Below, one piece after another: positions 35,491-44,621 of a stretch of DNA of 64,000 nucleotides. The stretch covers positions 4,225,001-4,289,000 of the forward strand of contig NZ_VAJL01000001.1 in assembly GCF_006175945.1 (NCBI RefSeq), read 5' to 3'. The notes beneath the pieces are model-generated. The model had not been told where the DNA came from. It was given only the letters and a program-made list of their open reading frames with translations, and ran no database searches. The DNA is from Chryseobacterium mulctrae (lineage in GTDB: Bacteria; Bacteroidota; Bacteroidia; Flavobacteriales; Weeksellaceae). How positions within the stretch are numbered: the stretch's first letter is position 1; each line of letters starts with the position of its first letter. The position numbers and the translations under genes were made by a program.

Positions 35491-35656
35491 CCACGCAAAG
35501 ATTTTAATTTTTAAACTTATTATTTTAAGGAGCAAAGAATTGCGACAAAGTCGCTGATGAAGCTTGAATAAAGAGAGTGCTTAATAAAAATCAATTTATT
35601 GATTCATCTTTGCTCCTTAAAAATTAGATTTGAGAAAATCAAACTTTGCGTTAAAC
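35491..35656 (+). repeat. Intergenic nested inverted-repeat element (copy B)
   Basis: Order on the plus strand: cacgcaaagatttt ... ttttaaggagcaaagaat, hairpin gcgac-aaa-gtcgc, tgatgaagctt, ... atcaatttattgatt, ctttgctccttaaa, ... aaactttgcgtt. Outer arms (cgcaaag/ctttgcg) and inner arms (tttaaggagcaaag / ctttgctccttaaa) are inverted, so the whole unit can fold into one long stem. It has no ORF. Confidence 0.85.
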
Positions 35657-35873
35657 AAACAACAAATTAAAAATCAGAAGTTCATAGCTATCGCTTAATT
35701 CGCATTTAAGTTAATTAGACATTTTTTTTAACATTTCTCATCTGAAAATTTGCGATATCAGTGAGAAAATTATTTTTAAACAGATTTCTAATTTCAATTA
35801 TTTCTTTTGTCTCTTTTGTAATAAAAAAGACCAAATATTTTTTAATGTCATTTAAAAACATCAATTTTGCGCC

Positions 35874-35958
35874 ATCAATGGGGTGCTGCAAATTGCGGCT
35901 GAGATGATACCCGGGAAAATTTTCCACACCTGATTCGGATAATGCCGACGTAGGGATT
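35874..35958 (+). promoter_or_regulatory. TPP (thiamine pyrophosphate) riboswitch
   Basis: The THI-box is complete: ggggtgc, ggctgagatgatacccg, then a short stem, acctgattcggataatgc and cgacgtagggatt. This RNA binds TPP and represses downstream genes. It lies 45 bp before a PnuC-type transporter gene and thereby identifies that gene as thiamine-related. Confidence 0.95.
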
Positions 35959-36002
35959 TTTTGATTTATCATCTCATCATTTAATTTATATAAGTTAATT
36001 TG

Positions 36003-36593
36003 ATGCAGGACATTTTACAACAGACAACATGGCAAGAATGGCTTGGTGTCTTCTTTTCAGTTTTTCAGGTTTTATTGGCAAGAAAAAATAATTCGAATAA
36101 TTATCTTTTCGGTATTGCGGGGATTTCACTAACGCTTTATGTGATGATTCAGTCTAAACTCTACGCAGAGTTTACGCTTAATCTTTACTATTTGGTAATG
36201 AGCATTTACGGATGGTTGTACTGGAAATTTGGAAAAAGAAAATCTGAAACAACAATTTCTGAAACGACAAATAATGAAAAATTAATTACCGTAGGAATTG
36301 TGATTGGAACCTTTAGTATTTTCTATTTTTTCCTGACGAATTTTACGGATTCTGATGTTCCGATCTTGGATTCTTTAGTCAGTGCTTTTGCATGGGCTGG
36401 AATGTGGTTGATGGCTCGTAGAAAAATTGAAAACTGGATTTTGCTTAACATCAGCAACATAATCGCAATTCCGTTATTGATTCACAAAGGACTTTATTTA
36501 TATGCAGTTTTGACAGCTTTTTTGTTCATCGTTGCAATTTCCGGTTATTTGGAATGGAGGAAAATTATTAAATCTAAATCGGTTGTTATTTAA
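36003..36593 (+). CDS. pnuT: PnuC-family transporter, probably thiamine transporter PnuT
   Basis: A 196-aa integral membrane protein of the PnuC family with about seven helices and the family pattern WQEWLGVFFSVFQVLLARKNN and YWKFGKRK. PnuC proteins import vitamin precursors by facilitated diffusion, and those under TPP control are thiamine transporters (PnuT). The riboswitch directly upstream supports PnuT rather than the nicotinamide riboside type. The ATG at 36003 is preferred over the TTG at 36000 next to it. No thiamine kinase gene follows. Confidence 0.88.
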   Translation: MQDILQQTTWQEWLGVFFSVFQVLLARKNNSNNYLFGIAGISLTLYVMIQSKLYAEFTLNLYYLVMSIYGWLYWKFGKRKSETTISETTNNEKLITVGIVIGTFSIFYFFLTNFTDSDVPILDSLVSAFAWAGMWLMARRKIENWILLNISNIIAIPLLIHKGLYLYAVLTAFLFIVAISGYLEWRKIIKSKSVVI

Positions 36594-36651
36594 TTAAAAT
36601 GCTTAAACGAATCGAGAATCTGCTTAATCTGTTAAATCAACGAGAAATAAT

Positions 36652-36795
36652 TAAACGCAAAGTTTTATATTAAAAACACATATTTTAAAGGAGCAAAGAT
36701 GGCAACTTCGTTGCTGATGAAGCTTGAAAACATACGCTTAGAATCAATTTTAGTGATTATTCTTTGCCTCTTAAATAAATAAAACTTTGCGTTGA
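36652..36795 (+). repeat. Intergenic nested inverted-repeat element (copy C)
   Basis: Order: aaacgcaaag ... ttttaaaggagcaaagat, hairpin gcaac-ttc-gttgc, tgatgaagctt, ... tcaattttagtgatt, ctttgcctctta, ... aaactttgcgttgac. It is 20 bp shorter than copies A and B in the middle. The hairpin bases differ from B and A at two places on both sides of the stem, keeping all pairs. Confidence 0.85.
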
Positions 36796-36870
36796 CAAAA
36801 TAAGAATTATAAAGTCCCATTTAGATTAAGGAAATTAATCTGTTTAAATATTCAGAAATAGATAAAAGGT

Positions 36871-37893
36871 ATGTTTACACCTAAAGAAATAAGAGAAAAA
36901 ATGCATGGAGCTTCTGAAGTTCCACAATCAATCATGACTCAGATTCATCATGAAAGATTGCTTCAAATTTGGGTCCCGAAAAGGTATGGCGGATTGGGAT
37001 TACGATTAAAGGAAGGTTTGCAACTACTTCTTGATTGGTCAAAAATAGATGGAAGTTTAGGTTGGATGCTCACTTTATGTTCGGGTGCTAATTTTTTTTC
37101 AAGAAATTTAAAACCCAATATAGCTAAAGAACTTTTTTCCAATTCAAAAACCTGTTTTGGAGGAAGCGGAATGATTGGTGGAACAGCCGAAAAACAAAAC
37201 GACGGAACTTTTCTTATTAACGGACTTTGGCATTTTGCAACGGGCGCTCCCCATTTAAGTCATTTTACCTTAAACGCAAAATTGACCGAAAACGGAAATC
37301 CTTTGCTTGATGAATCGGGAAATGAACTCATCATATCTTTTGTTATTTCTAAAAACCAGGTTGAAATTATTCCGAACTGGAAATCGATGGGAATGAAAGC
37401 AACCGGAACGTATTCTTTTAAAGTTGAAAATGTAAAAGTTTCTGAGGATCATAGTTTTATTTATGACGAGTTTTTTACGGATGATGTTTTAGATAAAATT
37501 CCGTTTAGGATTTTTGCAGATTTGACATTGTTGGTTAATTATCTTGGAATGGCTTCTCATTTTGTTGAAGAAGCAATTAAAATCCGTCCTCATCTTGATT
37601 TAAACTTTTTCGATAAAAAAATAGAAGATGCGCTGGTAAAAGTGATTGAATTTGCCAATGAAATTGAAGGTTTATTAAAAGAATCTGAAACGATAACTCA
37701 GGAAAAGCAATCTGAAATTCATGATTATTCTTCAGATTTAGTTGAAAATTTATCACATCAGATTTTGCAGATCTACATTCAGTTAGGAATTAAGGCGAGT
37801 CGTACCGATTCTGCGGTCTATCAGGTTTTCTGTGATTATTTTACGTCGACGCAGCATTCTAATTTTAGAAGGGAGTTTGATTATTTTATTTAA
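36871..37893 (+). CDS. Acyl-CoA-dehydrogenase-like flavoprotein
   Basis: A 340-aa protein of the acyl-CoA dehydrogenase / flavin-dependent monooxygenase superfamily: PKRYGGLGLRLKEGLQLLLDW in the N-terminal helical domain, FLINGLWHFATGAPHLSHFTLNA and PNWKSMGMKATGTYSFKVENVKV in the central beta domain, and a C-terminal helical domain. It is shorter than the usual 380-400 residues. The sequence is closer in style to the HpaB/DszC-like monooxygenase branch than to beta-oxidation enzymes. Function unknown; no neighbour explains it. Confidence 0.78.
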   Translation: MFTPKEIREKMHGASEVPQSIMTQIHHERLLQIWVPKRYGGLGLRLKEGLQLLLDWSKIDGSLGWMLTLCSGANFFSRNLKPNIAKELFSNSKTCFGGSGMIGGTAEKQNDGTFLINGLWHFATGAPHLSHFTLNAKLTENGNPLLDESGNELIISFVISKNQVEIIPNWKSMGMKATGTYSFKVENVKVSEDHSFIYDEFFTDDVLDKIPFRIFADLTLLVNYLGMASHFVEEAIKIRPHLDLNFFDKKIEDALVKVIEFANEIEGLLKESETITQEKQSEIHDYSSDLVENLSHQILQIYIQLGIKASRTDSAVYQVFCDYFTSTQHSNFRREFDYFI

Positions 37894-37962
37894 AATTCAA
37901 ACCTTTTTTCTTTAATTATTTTATCAAATTTATGTTCATGGAAGCTTTTTATCTTTATCAGT

Positions 37963-38737
37963 TTACAATGGATTTTTGTAATTATTTTCTTTAAGCCAAT
38001 CTTTATATATATTTATATTGGGATCGTTAAGAAATATTGAATATTCCATTCCTAATATGATACAAACAAAAATTAAATATTTTTCTTCAATGTATATAAA
38101 ATCATACTCATTTAGTATTTGGTAAGGTTTTTCTTCTTTTGAAAAATTTGTGAACATATCTGTTTCTTCATAAACTTTTCTGACATGGTATTCCCAATAT
38201 TTACCTTTTCCAAAACGAACATAATTTATGATATTTTTAAGCCTTCATTAGTAATAAATTCATAATTCCAATTCTCTATATTTTTAACCTTTTGAGCTAA
38301 GGCTTCTATTGCAATCTTTCCTAATAATCTTGATAAAAGTGGATGTTTAGTTGGCGGTTTATTATAAATGGGTATTTTAAAACTAGTAAATTCACCATTT
38401 AATATTTTGTTGAAAATTTCTTTTTTTTCAATAACAATTTCTAAATTTTTACCTTTACTTCCAATAATTTCAACTTTACCATTATTTAAGTCTCCAAAAA
38501 ACCAATTTCATTTGGAATTTTCTTCTTTTTAGTCAAAATGTTATTTCTATTTCTTAAACTTCTAAAGTATGGTAAGTCTAATACGTCCTTTTCTATTTTT
38601 GTAGAGAAATAGTTATTACAAGAGTCACATACTATTCCTTTATCGAGAACATTTTTCGTATTACCTAACGATTGGGGAATTATGTGTTCAATGCTTCTCG
38701 AATTATCTGAATTTTTATTACAAAATATACAATTCAT
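37963..38737 (-). pseudogene. HNH endonuclease-like gene broken by two frameshifts
   Basis: Intact pieces read MNCIFCNKNSDNSRSIEHIIPQS with CDSCNNYFSTKIEKDV (two CxxC pairs and the HIIP of an HNH nuclease), ending at 38486; then in a second frame GDLNNGKVEIIGSKGKN ... NYEFITNEGLK; then in the third frame INYVRFGKGKYWEYHVRKVYEE ... DWLKENNYKNPL. The shifts lie at a run of six T (coding strand, near 38497-38505) and a run of five A (near 38235), each needing one added base. Restored length is about 257 aa. Gene decay or homopolymer sequence errors are both possible. Confidence 0.8.
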
Positions 38738-38962
38738 TTATAGTCATTTTAAATTACTATTAGCATCAAATATAATAAATCAATTACTCAAAAAATGATT
38801 TATAAATATATTTCATTCTTACCCGTTTTCAAACGACTACAAATGAATTTAAATAGTTTATAACCGACTAAAGTTTCCAATCTGATGAATCTTTGCAACA
38901 GAGATTTGAGAAAATAAGTGAACGTCTCTTATCTAAATTGCTAATCTTAAAAATATAAAGTT

Positions 38963-39295
38963 ATGTCACTAAGAAACAAAGTAACCTTGATCGGTTTCAC
39001 AGGAAAAGAAGTTGAAACAGTAAACTTCGAAAACGGAGGAATGAAAATTTCAGTTTCATTGGCTACAAATGACCATTACACCAATGCAAAAGGTGAGAAA
39101 GTAGAAGAAACACAATGGCACAATCTGGTTGCTTTCGGGAAAACGGCTGAGATTTTTCAGAAATATGTTCCAAAAGGAAAAGAGATTGCCATTGAAGGGA
39201 AATTAACGTACAGATCGTACGATGATAAAGATGGTGTGAAAAGATATACTACCGAAATCAGAGTAGATGAACTTCTGCTTTTAGGAGGTAAATAA
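38963..39295 (+). CDS. ssb: Single-stranded DNA-binding protein
   Basis: A 110-aa OB-fold protein: MSLRNKVTLIGFTGKEVETVNFENGGMKISVSLATNDHY, then EETQWHNLVAFGKTAEIFQKYVPKGKEIAIEGKLTYRSYDDKDGVKRYTTEIRVDELLLLG. This is a typical SSB core for binding single-stranded DNA. It lacks the acidic C-terminal tail (DDDIPF-like) that recruits partners, so it may be an auxiliary SSB rather than the main replication protein. Confidence 0.93.
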   Translation: MSLRNKVTLIGFTGKEVETVNFENGGMKISVSLATNDHYTNAKGEKVEETQWHNLVAFGKTAEIFQKYVPKGKEIAIEGKLTYRSYDDKDGVKRYTTEIRVDELLLLGGK

Positions 39296-39329
39296 CTTCC
39301 GTTTATCAACCTACATTTTGTTTAAGTTC

Positions 39330-39405
39330 TTTGCTAAGTTTACGCCTTTGCGACCTTAAAAGCAGTGAGTTGTCAAAAAAACTTTGCGCACTTTGCGTTA
39401 AAATA
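39330..39405. repeat. Degenerate intergenic repeat ends
   Basis: Two right-end-like segments, cgcctttgcgaccttaaaa (39343-39361) and ctttgcgcactttgcgtta (39382-39400), occur in the same orientation. They resemble the right ends of the nested inverted-repeat elements (ctttgcg...ttaaaa), without a matching left end. I read it as a solo or decayed copy. Confidence 0.5.
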
Positions 39406-39461
39406 ATTGTAGGATTAAAACGGAAAAATTAGATAATTGCTAAACTTTAAAATCACAAATA

Positions 39462-39920
39462 ATGAAAATAAAAGTTTTAAAAATCAGAATAGCAGATGAA
39501 TTTCTGCGTGAAGACCAGAAAGTAATTGATCATTTTCTTGAAAACCATGAAATTATTAAAACCGAAACGGTATTTGTTCATGACGAACAGTTTTGGTCGG
39601 TGGTATTGTATTTTAATGATGTAGAATCTGCCATTACTAAGACGATTGTAAAAGATTCTAAAGCTGTAAAATATTCTGCAGAAGACGAAGTTCTAAACAG
39701 TGATGAAATAAAAATTCTGGATGCGCTGAAATTGTGGCGTTCCGAGAAAGCAAGAGAGCAAAATCTTCCAACCTATTTTATTGCAACCAATAAAGAACTC
39801 GTGTCTGTTGCTAAATATAAACCAGCTAAAAAAGAAGAGTTGCTCGACATCAAAGGTTTCGGCAAACATAAGATTGAAAACTACGGCGAAGAGATTTTAG
39901 AAATCTTAGAAAGCGTTTAA
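39462..39920 (+). CDS. HRDC domain protein
   Basis: A 152-aa protein whose C-terminal half is an HRDC helical domain (DALKLWRSEKAREQNLPTYFIATNKELVSVAKYKPAKKEELLDIKGFGKHKIENYGEEILEIL, about 82-148), as found in RecQ helicases and RNase D, where it helps bind nucleic acid. The N-terminal half is a mixed alpha/beta region I do not recognise. It is a free-standing HRDC protein of unknown partner, near ssb. Confidence 0.85.
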   Translation: MKIKVLKIRIADEFLREDQKVIDHFLENHEIIKTETVFVHDEQFWSVVLYFNDVESAITKTIVKDSKAVKYSAEDEVLNSDEIKILDALKLWRSEKAREQNLPTYFIATNKELVSVAKYKPAKKEELLDIKGFGKHKIENYGEEILEILESV

Positions 39921-39951
39921 AATCAAAAACTAAAACACAAATGATTAAATG

Positions 39952-39984
39952 AAGGCCGGAGAAATAAAATCTACGGCTTTTTTT
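39952..39984 (+). terminator. Possible terminator after the HRDC gene
   Basis: aaggccgg and ctacggcttt can form a short imperfect stem followed by a long T-run, 32 bp after the stop codon. Weak. Confidence 0.4.
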
Positions 39985-40011
39985 ATTGATTTAAAAGTCC
40001 TTTCAATTCCT

Positions 40012-40019
40012 TATTTTTG
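40012..40019 (+). promoter_or_regulatory. Probable -7 element of the hisS promoter
   Basis: TATTTTTG matches TAnnTTTG and lies 43 bp before the hisS ATG. A TTG at 39986-39988 is 23 bp further upstream, at the long end of the usual spacing. Confidence 0.5.
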
Positions 40020-40061
40020 CAATCTAGATTATTTATCAATCATCAATTATCATTTATAATA

Positions 40062-41432
40062 ATGAAGCCAAGCTTAGCAAAAGGAACGAGAGATTTTACA
40101 TCGCTGGAAGTTTCAAGAAGAAAATACATCATCAATATATTACAAAAGAATTTCGAATTATTCGGATTTCAACCTTTAGAAACCCCAAGTTTTGAAAATC
40201 TTTCAACATTGACCGGAAAATACGGAGAAGAAGGAGATCGTCTGATTTTTAAAATTTTAAATTCAAGCATCAACGAAGCTAAAGAGGATAAGAAAACTCA
40301 GATGTTGACTGATTTTCAGAAAGCTTTAGATAAACCTTTCAGTGCAGAAAGTCTTACAGATAAAGCGCTTCGTTATGATTTAACGGTACCTTTTGCGAGA
40401 TTTGTAGCGATGAATCATGGGAAACTGACATTCCCTTACAAACGTTACCAAATTCAGCCGGTTTGGAGAGCAGACCGTCCGCAAAAAGGAAGATTCAGAG
40501 AGTTTTATCAGTGTGATGCCGATGTTGTGGGAAGCGAAAGTCTTTGGCAGGAAGTTGATCTGGTTCAATTGTATTTAAAATCTTTTGCTCAGTTAAAAGT
40601 TTCAGTAACCATTCATATCAACAACCGAAAGATTCTTTCAGGTTTGGCAGAATATGCCGGAATTACAGATAAGCTGATCGATTTTACCGTTGCTTTAGAT
40701 AAGCTAGACAAAATCGGGAAGGATGGAGTAGTGAAGGAGCTTTTAGAAAGAAATATTTCTCAGGAATCAATTGATAAATTAGATTTCCTTTTCAATCAGT
40801 CGAATGATGCTTTAGAAAATCTTCTTCAGCTGAAAGAAAAATTTGTAGGTAATGAAATCGGTTTGAAAGGTGTTGAAGAACTAGAATTTGTGATCACACA
40901 ATCTCTAAATTTAGGTGTCGATATTCAGAATCTTGTTTTTGATATTACTTTGGCGCGTGGTTTAGATTATTACACAGGAGCAATTTTTGAAGTGAAAGCA
41001 GATGAAGCGCAAATGGGTTCCATCGGTGGTGGTGGAAGATATGATAACCTAACCGAAGTTTTTGGGGTGAAAAATGTTCCCGGAATCGGAATTTCTTTTG
41101 GCTTAGACCGAATTTATCTGGTAATGGAAGAGCTTAATCTTTTCCCAGAAGAAGCAGCATCAAATGTTGAATATCTGTTTGCCAACTTTGGTAGAGAAGA
41201 AACTTCAGAAGCTTTAAAATTAATCATCCAATTAAGAGAAAAAGGAATTTCCGCAGAGCTGTATCCTGAAAATGCAAAAATCAATAAGCAGTTTACTTAC
41301 GCTGAAAAGAAAGGAATTAAAAATCTTGTTTTCTTAGGGGAAGAAGAATTGAAAAACAATACGGTTACTTTTAAAAATTTAGAAGCAGGAGAACAGAAAA
41401 CGGTTTCTTTGGAAGAGTTTCTTAATTCTTAA
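40062..41432 (+). CDS. hisS: Histidine-tRNA ligase
   Basis: HisRS charges tRNA-His with histidine. The 456-aa class II enzyme (ATG 40062, [12 protein letters not shown]) has motif 2 in [24 protein letters not shown], the histidine-specific [15 protein letters not shown], motif 3 in [14 protein letters not shown] and the C-terminal anticodon-binding domain. The longer frame from TTG 40017 begins inside the promoter element and is not used. It is followed after 11 bp by a DUF1835 gene. Confidence 0.96.
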   Translation: MKPSLAKGTRDFTSLEVSRRKYIINILQKNFELFGFQPLETPSFENLSTLTGKYGEEGDRLIFKILNSSINEAKEDKKTQMLTDFQKALDKPFSAESLTDKALRYDLTVPFARFVAMNHGKLTFPYKRYQIQPVWRADRPQKGRFREFYQCDADVVGSESLWQEVDLVQLYLKSFAQLKVSVTIHINNRKILSGLAEYAGITDKLIDFTVALDKLDKIGKDGVVKELLERNISQESIDKLDFLFNQSNDALENLLQLKEKFVGNEIGLKGVEELEFVITQSLNLGVDIQNLVFDITLARGLDYYTGAIFEVKADEAQMGSIGGGGRYDNLTEVFGVKNVPGIGISFGLDRIYLVMEELNLFPEEAASNVEYLFANFGREETSEALKLIIQLREKGISAELYPENAKINKQFTYAEKKGIKNLVFLGEEELKNNTVTFKNLEAGEQKTVSLEEFLNS

Positions 41433-41443
41433 ATTCTTTGCAG

Positions 41444-42130
41444 GTGAGTACTTTTCACATTTTGAATGGCGATTGTTTAGCCGAAAAATTTCCAAAAAAC
41501 TTGGAAGGTGAAAGTATTATCTGGAGAGAAGCTTTAATTGATGGACCTGTTTCGGACAATAATTTCTTTGAAAATCGTAAGAGATTTATCGCAGAAAATT
41601 ACGATTCAGAAAGCGATTATGATGAATTGGTCGTAAAAGAATTTCAGAAAATGCAAAATCTTCCAGAGGGTTCTGATATATTTTTCTGGTTTGAAGACGA
41701 CTTGTTTTGTCAGGTAAATTTTTGGTTTTTAATTTCGAACTTGAATTTAGGTAAAATAAATATTTTTAGAGTTTTCCCAAAAGACACAGAAAAAGGATTT
41801 GCGGAAAGTGAAGAAAATGATTTGCTGGAACTATTTTATTCTGCAAAAGAAATTAATGATACCGAAAGAAAATTAATTTCAAATCTTTGGGCAGATTTCC
41901 AACAAAATAAATTATCGAAAGAAGTTTCATCTGAAATTGTAAGAAACCTTGAAGAACTGATTACTGCAAACGAAAATAGGTTTAACGGAACTTTGGAAAA
42001 TCAAATAAAAGAAATTCAAAAAAATGCAGAAAGCTTTGAAGACGTTTTCAAAACTTTCACCCAAAAATATCCCATTTATGGTTTTGGAGACTTGCAGTTA
42101 AAGAAATGCATTGACAAGTTTTCTAGATGA
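41444..42130 (+). CDS. DUF1835 domain protein
   Basis: A protein of about 228 aa beginning STFHILNGDCLAEKFPKNLEGESIIWREALIDGPV, the DUF1835 signature, with a helical C-terminal part. DUF1835 is of unknown function. No ATG is present; GTG at 41444 (MSTFHILNGD) or TTG at 41438 are both possible and I prefer GTG. It follows hisS closely and is probably co-transcribed, ending at the shared terminator near 42201. Confidence 0.8.
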   Translation: MSTFHILNGDCLAEKFPKNLEGESIIWREALIDGPVSDNNFFENRKRFIAENYDSESDYDELVVKEFQKMQNLPEGSDIFFWFEDDLFCQVNFWFLISNLNLGKINIFRVFPKDTEKGFAESEENDLLELFYSAKEINDTERKLISNLWADFQQNKLSKEVSSEIVRNLEELITANENRFNGTLENQIKEIQKNAESFEDVFKTFTQKYPIYGFGDLQLKKCIDKFSR

Positions 42131-42200
42131 TTTTTTAAAAGAAATATTAAGATTATAGTTTTTAGAAAAATAAAGTATAATTCTTGTAGATAAAATATAA

Positions 42201-42230
42201 AATTCCGGCTCGAAGAACCGGAATTTTTTC
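42201..42230. terminator. Bidirectional intrinsic terminator
   Basis: The stem aattccgg / ccggaatt with a 9-nt loop is followed by tttttc. It lies between the converging DUF1835 and nuclease genes. Confidence 0.8.
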
Positions 42231-42232
42231 TA

Positions 42233-42739
42233 TTATTTATTTATAATAACTGTAGATAAGGAAGGTTTCGAAGATTTTTTTCGTGATTTCCTCCATTCCC
42301 AAGGTGCGGTTGGGCTTTTGTCATTCCATAATCCTAATTTCAGATTTCTTGCCTGCTTTTCCAAATCATCATAGCTGTTGTCTTTAGAATATTTTTTGTA
42401 ATGCCAAGCAAAACCATTTTTTACTAGTTCTTTATTAAGATTTTTTCCGTTTGATAATATAATCTCGGCAAGCAATCTTTTATTGCGATCTTTTTTCCAG
42501 CCTGTAGAAAGTTTAACTTTTTTTCCAAAGCATAAATCAGATGCAAACTGTTTTGCATTGTTTCCGAAAGGCTGTTTTTTTTCCGGACAATCAATATGTG
42601 AAAGTCTCACTACCTGCGGTTTTCCATCCATTAATATCTCTACAGTATCGCCGTCTTTTACTCCGATTACTTTGTAAGATTTATTTTGTGAAAGTATAAT
42701 AATTGGAAAGAGAAAGAGAAGAAAAGTTTTATAAATCAT
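42233..42739 (-). CDS. Staphylococcal-nuclease-like thermonuclease
   Basis: A 168-aa secreted SNase-fold nuclease with a signal peptide (MIYKTFLLFLFPIIILSQ). The active-site regions are visible: VKDGDTVEIL (calcium-binding Asp), VRLSHIDCPE (Arg, Asp and the catalytic Glu) and DRNKRLLAEI (second Arg). Such enzymes degrade DNA and RNA outside the cell or in the periplasm. Length is normal. It converges with DUF1835 at the terminator. Confidence 0.88.
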   Translation of the reverse strand: MIYKTFLLFLFPIIILSQNKSYKVIGVKDGDTVEILMDGKPQVVRLSHIDCPEKKQPFGNNAKQFASDLCFGKKVKLSTGWKKDRNKRLLAEIILSNGKNLNKELVKNGFAWHYKKYSKDNSYDDLEKQARNLKLGLWNDKSPTAPWEWRKSRKKSSKPSLSTVIINK

Positions 42740-43118
42740 TTAAATATAATTACATTATCATTGTTATTCGCTTTCAATAATACCAAAATCTACAGATGAG
42801 ATTTCTTAAAAAGTATGATCGATTACGATTGCCTCTACATTATTCTTAGTACACGACAGAAAAGCTTAAGTATCTTTTTTGCTGCAAAAGTATCAAAAGA
42901 AATGATAAAAAAATCTATTCAAATGGGATGTATTCCATTAATATATTTTACCCATTTTTAAAACACTTACTCTCAGTATTTTGACAACCTGAGAGTAAAA
43001 TTATCGTACTGAAAATTTTATTTTCAATGATCTGCGCTTTGATAAGTATTTATTTCGGGTACATTTTTATCAGAAGGTTTTAAGAAGAATGGTATTTTTA
43101 GTAATAAATCTTTCCTTA
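42740..43118. other. Gene-free region of about 380 bp with a hairpin
   Basis: No ORF of interest is visible. A hairpin actctcag / ctgagagt (42969-42996, 12-nt loop) lies about 120 bp beyond the end of the three-gene operon on the minus strand and could act as a weak terminator. The rest appears to be unstructured AT-rich DNA. Confidence 0.45.
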
Positions 43119-44621
43119 TTAAACTTTTTTTGAGTCGAATGCATCAATATTTTCTTTAATTAAATCATCTGCATAATCGTTCTTTTGAAATTGATAAACA
43201 TCCTTGATTATCTTATTTTTTTCAAAGATTAAATCTACAATCTCGTCAACATGTGTTGTGCTGTCCGTAAGTTTATTCAAATCAAGGTTTTTGTTTTCTG
43301 CATTCAAAGCCATTTTATTAGGCAAAGGATTAAGCTTACTTTTCCATAAGCTGTCTTTTTCTGAAGTTTCATTTTTAACTGTTTCTTGAGATACGGGAGA
43401 AACGTCTGGAATTACTTCCTGTTTTTTTTCTTTATCATAAAACATTGTGAAAAATATCAAGGCACCTATCAATAAAAGATTCAAAACAAAAGAAATAATG
43501 AGAAAGACTGCATTTTTACTTTGCTTTTCTTCAGTATGATGAGAAAATTCGGATAAAGACGGTCTTTGTAATGGAAAAGAACTCGTATTTCGATTATTGG
43601 TTAAAGATGAAATTTGGGTACGGTAATCTAATTTTCTTTTTTCTTCCTCAAAATTTTTCTTGCAATCGTTATAAAAACGAAGCACTTCATCAGGCTTTTT
43701 ATCAGATTTTAGTTGTTGAATAAATTCATCATATTTTTTCGAAAAATTAAAATAAAGATTACTGATTTTGTTTACATTGTTTTTTGACTCATCAATTTTT
43801 TTTGCATTTTCACTCTGTTTTTTCTCGTTTGATTCAATTTGTGTTTTTAAATCGTCCACAATTTTTTTCCTTTCAATCTCTAGTTTTTCCTTTTGATTTT
43901 CGAATGTAGAAATCGTATTGAGAACCTGTTGTTTTATTTCAGTTTGAAAGTTTTGAATTTCTTCTTCTAAAATATTGACGTCAATTAATCTGAAAAGCCT
44001 TTTTTGAGATACAAATTCAGCGATTTCTTTACTGTCTATAAAAAACAGAGTATCATATTTTGGTAAAATTTCTAACGCTTTTTTAAACAGATTCTGAATT
44101 GAATTATTGTCTAATTTATTGGTGAAAATAACCACGTTTTTATCTGAACTTTGCCAGTCTATAAAACCTATTTTTCTGCTGTTGTATTTAATTTTTTCAA
44201 AATCCTGATCAAAAATATTGGTGAGATTAAACTCTTTTGAATGATTAATATTCAAAATATTGTTGCTTACATTATTGTTTTTTAATTTCTGATGAATCTG
44301 ATGCAATGAGTTTAAAATTAAATTTTCATCAGCTATTTCATCAGAAAAAATCAAGCTTGTCCCAATAAAAGTACCTGTTCTGTTAGAATTTTTTTCTTTT
44401 GCATAGGTATAAACAGAGTAAGAGATCAAAAACTTATCGGCAATACCTTCTTTTCTAATCGAATAAATACGGTCATTGGCAGATAATAATTGTATAGCAT
44501 CTGTTTTTAAATCGAAAGTTTTTAGCGCTTTTTCTAAATTTTTATTTCCATAAATACAGGATTGTGTAAAACCATTCGGTGTCCCAAATGTTGCATAACC
44601 AAAGACATTTATATTTTTCAT
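43119..44621 (-). CDS. Coiled-coil membrane-anchored protein, third gene of the GTPase operon
   Basis: A 500-aa protein I do not recognise. Residues 1-200 form a globular domain starting INVFGYATFGTPNGFTQSCIYGN, reminiscent of N-terminal domains of GTPase-associated proteins, but unproven. About 205-330 are a long charged coiled coil (EEEIQNFQTEIKQQVLNTISTFENQKEKLEIERKK...). One transmembrane helix follows (about 373-394, AVFLIISFVLNLLLIGALIFF), then a charged tail. Its ATG (44619-44621) directly abuts the stop of the GTPase gene, indicating translational coupling. Confidence 0.75.
   Translation of the reverse strand: MKNINVFGYATFGTPNGFTQSCIYGNKNLEKALKTFDLKTDAIQLLSANDRIYSIRKEGIADKFLISYSVYTYAKEKNSNRTGTFIGTSLIFSDEIADENLILNSLHQIHQKLKNNNVSNNILNINHSKEFNLTNIFDQDFEKIKYNSRKIGFIDWQSSDKNVVIFTNKLDNNSIQNLFKKALEILPKYDTLFFIDSKEIAEFVSQKRLFRLIDVNILEEEIQNFQTEIKQQVLNTISTFENQKEKLEIERKKIVDDLKTQIESNEKKQSENAKKIDESKNNVNKISNLYFNFSKKYDEFIQQLKSDKKPDEVLRFYNDCKKNFEEEKRKLDYRTQISSLTNNRNTSSFPLQRPSLSEFSHHTEEKQSKNAVFLIISFVLNLLLIGALIFFTMFYDKEKKQEVIPDVSPVSQETVKNETSEKDSLWKSKLNPLPNKMALNAENKNLDLNKLTDSTTHVDEIVDLIFEKNKIIKDVYQFQKNDYADDLIKENIDAFDSKKV

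Noticed and set aside
35715..35972. 85-aa ORF on the minus strand
   Set aside because: Its N-terminal half is the complement of the TPP riboswitch, it has no known family, and the remaining 48 residues lack support.
40017..40061. TTG start of hisS
   Set aside because: It lies in the TAnnTTTG promoter element; the ATG at 40062 gives the family-typical N-terminus.
42969..42996. Hairpin after the three-gene operon as a sure terminator
   Set aside because: It is about 120 bp beyond the stop and lacks a proper T-tract; kept only as a possibility.
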